The notes below the pieces were generated by a model. The model was given only the letters and a program-made list of their open reading frames with translations, was not told the origin of the DNA and ran no database searches. A program made the position numbers and the translations under genes. From Chirona hameri (taxonomy: Eukaryota; Arthropoda; Thecostraca; Balanomorpha; Balanidae), in NCBI GenBank assembly GCA_036785665.1, contig JAXIVJ010001294.1, forward strand, positions 62,001-126,000: a DNA stretch of 64,000 nucleotides. The letters run 5' to 3'. Positions 31,430 through 64,000 of this stretch are shown here, one piece after another. Every line of letters starts with the position of its first letter. The stretch's first letter is position 1.

Positions 31430-31530
31430 GGCGTCACAGGCGGCACGGGCCGCTGTTTGTGACGTCACGGGTCACTGTTTGTGACGTCACGGGCGTCACA
31501 GGCGGCGCGGGCCGCCATTTCTGACGAGGC
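31430..31530. promoter_or_regulatory. Cluster of CRE (TGACGTCA) sites
   Basis: Two full palindromic TGACGTCA sites at 31,460-31,467 and 31,482-31,489, plus CGTCAC half-sites on both sides, embedded in GC-rich direct repeats. GGCCGCCATTTC, a YY1-like word, follows at ~31,507. CREB/ATF family factors bind TGACGTCA. The block lies between the 3' end of USP10 and the proposed 5' end of the BTB-ZF gene, so it could act as an upstream promoter. Confidence 0.4.
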
Positions 31531-31961
31531 GTCTTTAAAAACACGTCAGCGCGGCGGGCGGCGGACACAATGTTACGGAGTAAAACAGGGCGGTGGGCGA
31601 CCGCGCCCCTGGCAGCATAGTGTGAACAAGGCCACAAAACGCGCCACCAAATTTCAGAAACATTTGAATTCAAGCGGTGGAAGCACACGAACATAATTTG
31701 ATCACAAACCGCTACGGACGGCATTAGTGCGTTCCACAGCGTGAACTCAAGTGTTTCCCAAGTCTCGCGGCCCAGTTGTGTCGCCGTTGTTACTTATGGC
31801 CAGTCAAAGCGCGAGCAGCACGGCACACAGAGGACGGCCCGGCCGTCCCTACAACAGCAAATCAGCACACAACCGCACAACCAGGCCAGCCGAGAGGCCG
31901 GCCAATTACTACTGTCACGATTGACACCGCCGCCGCTCTGTCGCCATCACCGCCAATAGAT

Positions 31962-32404
<443 letters not shown>

Positions 32405-32918
32405 TGCTGCAAATTACTGTCCAATACAGCGAAGTAAGGCCTCACGGAGCATGCTGCCCGCCCGCCGCCGCGGCGGAACGGCCCTGCCGGCCTCAGTCAC
32501 CAACTACCGCCACCGGTGGCGACGCCGTGCGCGCGCGCCGCTGGCTGCCTGAGGAACGCTCCCGCACCCGCCTTCTAAAACACATGCACTCTCGCTCTCG
32601 CTCACAATCTCGCTCACCGATAAAAACGGGGTCGCGCGCGCGGCCGCCGGGCCGGCGGCGCATCGTTTGGCACGGGCGGCGCGCGCCCCGCTGTGGCGCC
32701 GGCCGGCCCTCTCACAGCACGGTATTCACAATCGGGCACCGCCGGCGCCGCAGCGGTCGCGCTGCCGCCGGCTGCGCGCGCGCCGGGGGGTGCCACCGCT
32801 CGGAAGATGTGCCTCCTCCTCGGGCGCCGGCCGCGAGGGTTGATCACAGGCGTTCGCAGCCGTGCAGCACCGCGCCGCGCCGTCCGCCCGTGAAAGCTCG
32901 CGCAGGCCGGCGGCCGGC
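32405..32918. other. 3' flank/3' UTR of USP10, GC-rich
   Basis: CpG- and GC-rich, with no further domain. It probably contains the USP10 3' UTR. A minus-strand AATAAA (TTTATT on plus) appears only near 31,271, beyond the AC repeat, so the polyadenylation site is undetermined. Confidence 0.4.
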
Positions 32919-54574
<21,656 letters not shown>

Positions 54575-54768
54575 CTGCAGAACGCAGCACAACAGGTGTC
54601 AGGGACAGTCTATGCTGTTGCAGAGTACACATGTCTGATGGCGCCTACTGCTTACTATACAAGACATGGTTAAGTAATAGAATGAAGTTCAGACATATTA
54701 AATCAACAAATCCATCTTGTGTTTGATGTGGTGGTGGTTTGTGGTTTTAAAAGCCACAACTACTATGG

Positions 54769-56910
<2,142 letters not shown>

Positions 56911-56918
56911 GCCAGTGC

Positions 56919-57264
56919 CAGACTGGTTATTGATTCACCTTTTTTGGAAGGATTCAATCACTATTCATTTTGGAATATGAATGATTCAGTCACCGTTTGA
57001 TTCATGGATAACCATTTTGAGAAATGATTCTTTCCGATTCAAATAATAAAAACATTTTTTTGATCAAATCACGTTCAACTCACCATTGAAATAGCATTGC
57101 ACAGTCTTTTTGATTCAACCAGCCTTGTTTCTATGCGGGTTTTGATTCAATCATGATTCATGAATAACAAAAATCCGGTGGTGAATCGATTCTTCTTTGA
57201 TTCAAGGGATTTTGATTGAACGATTCCAATCGATTCAATCAGAGCCAAATCAATAACCAGTCTG
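56919..57264. mobile_element. 346-bp hAT-like MITE nested in family A
   Basis: Ends CAGACTGGTTATTGATT and AATCAATAACCAGTCTG are inverted repeats. Flanks GCCAGTGC (56,911-56,918) and GCCAGTGT (57,265-57,272) match at 7 of 8 bases, fitting an 8-bp hAT target duplication. The flanking CCCTCGCC and TGTAGGGGG belong to a family A terminus. The interior is GATTCA-rich. Confidence 0.75.
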
Positions 57265-57494
57265 GCCAGTGTAGGGGGTGGATGCCACCCCACCCCCTCG
57301 GGTTTTCGGGAATAACTCGCGTTTTTATCAACCGATTGCGATGAAACGTTCAGTACCCTACTTTATTTATAATTATTTGATACGTACTCTGCAAAATTTC
57401 AAACCTCTACTGCCCATGACTTATGAACTGTTTCTCCAGGTCATGTCAGACGCAACTGGCATCCCGTAGTATCGATGCTTGTAACTTGTGCACT

Positions 57495-57603
57495 TTCCGA
57501 GTGTTTGTTGTTCAGGAACATATGAACATTTTCCGAGTGTTTGTTGTTCAGGAACATATGAACATTTTCCGAGTGTTTGTTGTTCAGGAACATATGAACA
57601 TTG
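57495..57603. repeat. 36-bp tandem repeat (3 copies)
   Basis: Three near-perfect units with TTCCGAGTGTTTGTTGTTCA and GGAACATATGAACA start at 57,495, 57,531 and 57,567. Confidence 0.93.
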
Positions 57604-57929
57604 AACAGGTGTTAACAGGTGACATTTATGGTTTCCACTGAGATCATGACCTCTGATGGCCTGAGATGACTTCTAGGGCATTTTGTGACGCTGATTTCAA
57701 ATTTGGCATTCATTTTACGAGTACATAATACTATGTTCCACTGGGGTCATGTTCTTACACAGGTCAACCGAGATCACTGACCTCAGATGACCTAAGATGA
57801 CGTTTTGACCTCCCGTAGATTTTTCAGAACATTTCGCGGCTAAGTATGCTTTGCATATATCTACCAACTATGCATCCTAACAAAACAGCTGTCTATGTTG
57901 GACAAGAATGAATGCGGATATCTAATAGT
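57604..57929. other. AGGTCA/TGACCT-rich family A-like interior
   Basis: Dense TGACCT and AGATGACCT hexamers at 57,640-57,815, as in family A interiors. It probably belongs to the copy whose left end is at 56,902; the right end is not clear. Confidence 0.45.
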
Positions 57930-58420
57930 GATATTAGATCAAGGTCAAAGCAGGGTTGGAAAAGTTGCTGTTTGCTGGTGTACAGGGGCACCAGGAGATT
58001 TTGTACTCTGGAATTGTGACTGGAAAGAATTAACTTTTTTGTACTCTTTGAATAGGCAATAAATATTCTTAGGAAACATGCCAAACTCATATGAATATTT
58101 GTGTTCCCAGGCACAGCAGACATCAATGAGAACAAATTGAGCGACATCAAGCAGAAAACGATTTCCAACCTCCAAGAACCAAGTGTCTCTAAACTGAAAC
58201 TTTTGGTCAGCAAGATGAAATGCCAGCGCCTACATTGTGTTATTCCAATGCATGTTTCAAATGAACATATTTATGTTTTAAATATAAACATGATGTATGA
58301 TGCAGTCTTCTGTCTGAAAACAAACTGATCACAAATTATAGGTTAATCCAGACAACTCATTAGCAAATACTTAACCATGCGAGTAGGTGTAGGGCCAAAG
58401 TTAAAACACAGCTCTTCCTT
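57930..58420. repeat. Dispersed repeat, inverted partner of 63,662-63,900
   Basis: Positions 57,937-58,090 (with GGAATTGTGACTGGAAAGAA) and 58,320-58,420 (with CCAGACAACTCATTAGC) are found in reverse complement at 63,770-63,900 and 63,662-63,760. The 58,095-58,320 segment is missing from the other copy, so it is an insertion here or a deletion there. Non-coding. Confidence 0.8.
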
Positions 58421-58644
58421 AGGGCAGAGTACATGTCACTTATCTCGAAAAGCGTCAGTCAGTGGTGTTAAAAATATCAAAAACAAACAAACAAGAAACT
58501 AAGCACCCACCAATCTGACTCAATAATCACACACCGCCGTAGACACAGCACTACACAAATCAAAATAGCGTACCACGAGACGTCCTGCGCCGAAAATGTC
58601 TCTTATCTTCCTTCAGAAGAGATGAGCACAAGATTACGCTGCTG

Positions 58645-58737
58645 AGTACTTTCCTCGACGAATACCTTGTATACCAAGTACCGTTTTCCCTTGCTGGAAA
58701 AGCTCATGGTACTTGGTGTTCGTTGAGAACAAGTACT
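58645..58737. repeat. Imperfect hairpin
   Basis: Left arm AGTACTTTCCTCGACGAA and TATACCAAGTACC; right arm GGTACTTGGTGTTCG and GAACAAGTACT; ~25-base loop. The minus strand has ATG at 58,707 opening a 34-codon frame with possible donors, a weak candidate for a USP10 first coding exon. Confidence 0.6.
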
Positions 58738-60862
58738 ATGCAGATAATCATTCTTTTTAACAGGTTAAATGATCAATTAAATGGTATGAAAAGAAAGTGC
58801 TTGCCTTCCTGATGCCAATGGTACCATTTTTTTTGTTAAGACGACCACCTTTTTTAGGCGTAAATAGCTAATGAGAATCCTTGTACTCAGTGTCTTAAAC
58901 ACCAGGTCACCAGGTGCATACCGGCGAAGCTTTATGTCCGATATATCTATCAATCGGGCTCGTTAGAGTCTAAATTAACTAAATATGAATGCAAAATGTT
59001 CGGCCTTATAAAAAAAACCTGAAATTCAAGAGCATCCGGTACGTGAAAAAGGTCGTATAACACCGTCTAAGATATACTCAGCGCTCTTCTCAGTTGCTTC
59101 TCGGCAACTCTCAACTCGAGCTCAACGCTGATTGGTCCGTGTCCACACCCGGCACATTTCGTGAGGACAACACTAGTTACACCGCAAGTCTTGGCTACGC
59201 GCGCTCTGTCGTGTTTTGCAACTATGATGCGCCATTAACGTATTTCAATTTCATGACCGTGATTATTTGGGCCTTCAAGCCTTGGCCTTGAGTATTTTGT
59301 TCGTACCACACCGTGTTCCAGGCATTTCAATTTGTCGTCTTGTAACAGGTTAGTGGCTTGTTGGTCACCAAAGGTTAAAAATACAGGTTTTCTGGTCACA
59401 TACATACTAAAGTACTTCTTCAGTTTTCTACTGCCCAGTGTCCTAGCATTGGTAAATTTGGGTGGGAAACGACACCCTATGGATACTGTTTTTCCGCTCT
59501 CTTTCCCGAGTTTTACTGGGATTTTCAACTCCTTATTTTAAAATGTATTGGATAATTGGAATGCTCACTGATTAATGGATGTAATAATGGGGACAGCCTG
59601 TGTAGGGAAAGAGGCAATAATTGGCATAGGCACCTAATAACTAATTCTGGTGAGCAGGTAATTGGATATTAATAAAACAGTGCATATGTTATTTGGTTGA
59701 ATTTTCCGCTCTTTATGTTTATTTTAGCCAGAATTTTCCACTCCGCACTCCAGTTCCAAAGCAATCCTAGTACCCTGCTACTGCCTGTGTACTAGTTAGG
59801 GCACATAGCATTGTCTCTTGGGCCCTTTATTACCATACAGCCTAATATGTAACTGCCATGAATATAATCCTATTTGTAATTATGTACTATTTTTTCTGAG
59901 AAAATGTACTTCGCTACCAGCAAAAGTAAAATTTCCACCCTCGCGTTATTACCATGAATATACTACTACCTGTAATTATGTACTCACTTTTTCCAAGAAA
60001 ATGTACTCAGCATACCAGAAAAAAAAGTAAATTGCCAACCCTGGGTCAAAGGTCAATTGCCCACCCGAGTAACGGAATAACGGACTTGATTATAAAGTAA
60101 CGGAAGTTACTTGGTCTGTTGCCTGTTGCCAGGAACTGTCGCAGATAAACGTTTATGATAACGAAAACGCAGCCTGTGTCTCGTTTTTGTGTATTGTTTT
60201 GTTGCTCGATTTTTTTCCTGCGACATGTTTATGATAACGGATGGCTCAGAATTGGCAAAACAAATCGAGCCCTGGCTCAATTTTTAAAATAAGAATGGCC
60301 TCAGACACAAACAAATAAATGCCAGCACTATATTTTTGAGAGAAAACTGGTCTAGAAACATACCTTTTTTAATAAAATTTATCAATTTCAAATTTTGATC
60401 TTATGTGACCTGCCTTGACCTTATATGGTGTCAGATTGTGAAAATGGCAGCTACTATCAAATTATATGTGTAGAATAACCCATACAACATGTGTTGCATG
60501 GCTTCCGTAGACCTGTGACCTGATCTTGACCTTTACTTACAAATTCATTGTTGCTTATGCAGGATATGTATTTTACATTTGAGAGCACTTTGTGCGATAA
60601 TAGTCTCAATCTTTGGATGGAAAGTATGGCACAAAAACTCAAATATCACAATTTTGATATTTGACCTGACTATGACCTGACATGACCTTATTTTGAATGT
60701 CGTGTATGGTTTAGATGTGTCTCATTGAGAGCCTTCGATTGCCGCCTTGAGCGTCTCGCTGCGGTTATTGGTTCGGAAGATAACCAGGGGGTGGCGCGAA
60801 AAACGCCCCCCCCCCCCCCCCCCAGCCAATGGCGTTCGGCTGAGACCCCAGACATTGCCGGG
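58738..60862. other. Mixed dispersed repeats, no gene
   Basis: Positions 59,285-59,395 match 63,905-64,000 in direct orientation (GTAACAGGTTAGTGGCTTGT). Positions 59,430-59,530 match 9,580-9,680. Positions 60,360-60,862 are a 5'-truncated family A copy ending GCCGGGTTAA at 60,866, back to back with the next copy. Confidence 0.55.
59100..59240 (-). promoter_or_regulatory. Weak candidate upstream promoter of USP10
   Basis: Minus-strand CCAAT box (GGACCAATCAG, 59,129-59,139) in a locally less repetitive block. No TATA box, transcription start evidence or first exon could be tied to it. Listed only because the USP10 start must lie upstream of 54,574. Confidence 0.15.
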
Positions 60863-62036
60863 TTAACCCGCGCGGCGCTGTGGTCTCCATCCGAACGCCC
60901 GGCGCTGGGGGGGGGGGGGGGGGGAATTTCCCCCCCCCCCTCTCGTATCTTCCGAACCAATAACCGCAGCGAGATGCGCAAATCGGCGATCGAAAGCTCT
61001 CAGTGAGAAGAATCTAACGCGTACCCGACATTCTTAAAATAAGGTCACATGTCAGGTCACGGTCAGGTCAAGTGTCGACATTTAAGTATTTGGGTTTTTG
61101 GGCTATACTTTCCATCCAAAGCCTTATATTGCAACTATTATCTCACAAAGTGCTCCAAACTGTATAATGCATCTCCTGCATAAGTAAAAGTGAAATTGTA
61201 AGCAAAGGTCAAGGTCAAGGTCAAGATCAGGTCACAAAAGGTCACATGTCTACGAAAGCCATGTGACACATGTTGTATGGGTTATTTTACACGTATAATT
61301 CGATAGAAGCAGCCATTTTTACAGCCTGACCCCATATAATGGTCCTCAGGTCAAGGTCAGGTCATAATAAGGACAATATTTTAAATTAATTAATATAAAT
61401 AAACATTGCATGTTTCTAGACTAGTTTTGTCTTAGAAATACAGTGGTGGCATGTATTTGTCTGTATCTGGTCAGTAAAAGCCAAAAAACGCAAATTAAAA
61501 AATGACGTCATGAGTTACTTATACTTCGAGAGCTTAAGTCAGTCAAAAATAAAGATATTGCTTTGAAATTTGGTTTCAGCATCGTTCATACTCGGTTCTC
61601 TATTATTTCTTCCGGGTTTTTAAAAATCTTTTTAAAAAACTTTTGTGGAAATTCTTACAAAAAAAACTCTCTTTTTTTGCATTTTTGGGGGTCAAAAACC
61701 CAAAATGTTGAAAATCCGAGATAGCCATGTTAAAGACAATGTTATTATCTGTCTTTTGACGCCTTTTATTTGCGAGTTGCAATAACATGCTATGCTCTAC
61801 GATTTTTCAAACATTTAACGTTTTTTTCACCAAAAATGACATGACATGACGTCACTAAAACGTCATTATCTCCCAAAATTTTCACGAATTTCAAAAAAAA
61901 AATGGCAGAAGACGTAGAATTGATGCACTATAAGGTACCATAAGTTTCACTGTGATATCTTTCATAGTTTTCAAGTTATTGAGAAAATCCGGGAAGGGGG
62001 TAAAATTTACCCCCCCCCCCGCGCTGCGTGGGTTAA
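60863..62036. mobile_element. TTAA-flanked MITE, family A
   Basis: Left TTAACCCGCGCGGCGCTG, right GCGCTGCGTGGGTTAA. It contains AGGTCAAGGTCAAGGTCA at 61,206-61,224, further AGGTCA hexamers at 61,040-61,380 and ATGACGTCA at 61,500-61,510 and 61,845-61,860. It shares the left TTAA with a truncated copy in the opposite orientation. Confidence 0.75.
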
Positions 62037-62926
62037 AGGTAAATCATGAGCTTTATATTTTTGCAACAATTTATTTGGCTACCGTTATGGTATTAACCCT
62101 ATCACTATTGGGCTAAAAAGATACAAAACTGTTGGGGGGGGGGGCTATTCGCCCCCCCCCCCTTCGTATCTCGGAAACCATTGGACCGATTAATTCTGGG
62201 AAAGTGGCATTCGGTTCCTTGAAGCTTGAACTACATTTATTTATTCACAAATACGTTTTGTTTTGCCATGGGCGGATACAGGTAGTCAAAAATGGGGAGG
62301 GGGGACATGCATTTATATATGATTTGCCCTGGGACGTTGTTTGAACGCAATTGTGTTCATGTTGATATATTTTGCCACCTAATTATATGCTCTAACATAT
62401 AATCCTTTTAAAAGTTTGGGGAATTCACCCAATGGCATCCCCAAGCAATTCATAAGTGGGTATCTACAAATGGCACTATATTTTTTCTTCTTCGATTTGA
62501 TTTGTTTTGGCTGCTTATAATTCCATGTGTATGCATGACAAATTAAATCATGACAGTTATATATGTGTGCAGTGGCGTGCTCAGGAGGGGAAGGGGTGGG
62601 TGGTAGGGAATTGAGCCTGGTCTTTAATGATCTTTATCTCTGCTTCATATAATCCTGATAATCCTATAAACATATAATCCTTTTAAAAGTTTGGGGAAAT
62701 TAACCCAATGGCATCCCCAGGCAATTCAAAGGGGGGGGGGGGGGGGGTATCTAAAGATGCCACTATAATATTTGTGCCAATTTGATTTCTGTTTTGGCTG
62801 CTTATACATTATAATTCTGTGTTATATTTGTGTATGTATTTCTAGTCAAGTGTATATATTTCTAGTTAAATATTTAACACTAAATATTAATTTATTTATT
62901 TATTTATAAATAAATCAATATTTAGT
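62037..62926. other. AT-rich non-coding with internal duplication
   Basis: ATATAATCCTTTTAAAAGTT and CCCAATGGCATCCCCA occur twice (62,397-62,450 and 62,665-62,720), ~270 bases apart, marking a tandem duplication. An inverted ACTAAATATTAAT.../...AATATTTAGT pair lies at 62,878-62,928. Confidence 0.6.
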
Positions 62927-63103
62927 GTAAAAAAGTTGTACAAAATGATCATTTGTGCTAATAATATATTATTTTAATCAAAAGAAAAGCCAAACAATTC
63001 TAACGTGTTTCAATTAACAACGCGTTAGAATTGTTCGGCTTTTCTTTTTATTAAAATAATATATTATTAGCACAAATTATCATTTTGTACAACTTTTTTT
63101 TAC
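62927..63103. repeat. Long hairpin (~77-bp arms, ~17-base loop)
   Basis: Left arm includes GTTGTACAAAATGATCATTT and CCAAACAATTCTAACG; right arm is the complement, including CGTTAGAATTGTTCGGCTTT and AAATTATCATTTTGTACAAC. Only a few mismatches. A smaller inverted pair abuts it on the left. Confidence 0.9.
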
Positions 63104-63661
63104 AATGAACAAGTTGCTAAACGTTCTCCAACTCTTATCAATATTTAGTGGTACCATTTGCTTGTGACGTCATAGCACCCTGGCTCACTAGCGGTCCCTG
63201 GCGGCCAACTGCTGCAACAACTCCAGCTGATAGTGCTAGCCAATCTAGACACTGCATGGTTCACAATCTAGGTTGCAGCTCTTGTATGGCCTTGGGATCC
63301 TTGTTGGCATCGGTCATTGTTGTATTGTATTAGTATTAAGTATATTGTTCTATAAAGCATGTTATAAATTTTCCAAATATACCAAGAATTTGATGTGTAA
63401 TATGTGGGGTGTAATATTGTTTATGTTTTTCTGCGCAATAGATCGACAAAAAATTGTGCCATACATTTGACAGCACAAAGGATTTCCCCGTTATTAAACA
63501 CAAAATAATGACGTCGCCAACCCAACTTTCCGCTTTAAACTAAAAGTTGAATATCTTCCAAGATAAGCAATGTCAGGAAAAAGTTCACAAACATGTTCAG
63601 CTGACCTCACCTGACATGTAGACATACAATTAAGTGTGATTCAACAACTTTCAAAAAGGTG
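63104..63661. other. Non-coding, nothing recognised
   Basis: Includes a family B-like right end near 63,640-63,672 (ACAACTTTCAAAAAGGTGAG then AGTCCCTTT). No gene. Confidence 0.4.
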
Positions 63662-63900
63662 AGACAGTCCCTTTCAGGAAGAGCTGTTTGAACTTTGGGC
63701 CTACACCTACCATATAGCTAATGAGTTGTCTGGATTAACCCATAATTTGTGATCAGAATGTTAAACCCATTCTAAGAATGTTTATTACCTATTGAAAGAG
63801 TACAAAAAGTTAATTCTTTCCAGTCACAATTCCAGAGTACAAAATCTCCTGGTATCCCTGAATACCAGCAAATGGCAACTTTTCCAACCCTGCTATAGGG
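63662..63900. repeat. Inverted partner of 57,930-58,420
   Basis: Reverse complement of the two outer parts of the 57.9-58.4 kb repeat, with the central ~225 bases absent. After 63,900 the sequence matches 59,285-59,395 in direct orientation and runs off the window. Confidence 0.8.
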
Positions 63901-64000
63901 CCTTTAGTATTTTGATCCAGGCTATGACCATGATCCAGGCATTTCAATGTCGTCATGTAACAGGTTAGTGGCTTGTTGGTTACCGATGGTTAAAAATACA

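Noticed and set aside
58645..58710. Minus-strand ATG with 34-codon frame as the USP10 first coding exon
   Set aside because: A possible donor exists, but the frame lies in a hairpin and shows no similarity to the USP10 start; too weak to annotate.

Overview
This is animal nuclear DNA, almost certainly from an arthropod and most plausibly a crustacean. Protein-coding sequence is a small fraction of the window. It is split by introns with canonical GT/AG borders, and the rest is microsatellites, minisatellites and nested transposon remnants. The arthropod call rests on a TTK-type BTB domain joined to alternative pairs of C2H2 zinc fingers, the architecture of Broad-Complex and lola. I cannot name the species. 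There are no tRNA or rRNA genes, CRISPR arrays or operons that I can see.

Two genes are recognisable, both on the minus strand. (1) Positions ~4.3-25.7 kb, with a possible 5' UTR exon and promoter at ~30.4-30.6 kb: a BTB-zinc-finger transcription factor. Two exons encode a complete BTB domain (25,712-25,530 and 23,517-23,314). A common linker exon follows (22,957-22,335). Four separate downstream exons (15,724-15,423; 8,146-7,872; 7,001-6,718; 4,665-4,334) each enter in the same splice phase, encode two C2H2 fingers and carry their own stop. These are mutually exclusive 3' terminal exons; more may lie beyond the left edge. The linker exon contains three apparent 1-nt indels that break its frame. 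(2) Positions 54,574-32,919: the deubiquitinase USP10, nine coding exons with consistent phase and a complete Cys/His/Asp catalytic domain. It has a long, low-complexity, polyglutamine-bearing N-terminal exon. The first coding exon, with the start codon, was not found.

Almost every USP10 intron is inflated by tandem repeats: (AC)n over ~1.47 kb, a 54-bp triplication, a ~40-bp minisatellite, a ~4.3-kb 21-bp minisatellite and 422 copies of GAT. Two of these arrays copy the 3' splice site of the exon they adjoin, so the intron holds many near-exact decoy acceptors. This is the most unusual feature of the window.

The BTB-ZF introns and flanks are filled by small TTAA-flanked, piggyBac-like non-autonomous elements (families A, B and C). 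Family A carries many AGGTCA-type nuclear-receptor half-sites and TGACGTCA motifs. One family A copy sits at a TTAA inside a family B copy, and an uninterrupted family B copy elsewhere in the window shows the empty site. Also present are two 5'-truncated LINEs (one inside the USP10 splice-site minisatellite, with a 15-bp target duplication), a psq-type helix-turn-helix transposase fragment split by a hAT-like MITE with an exact 8-bp duplication, and several long foldback hairpins.
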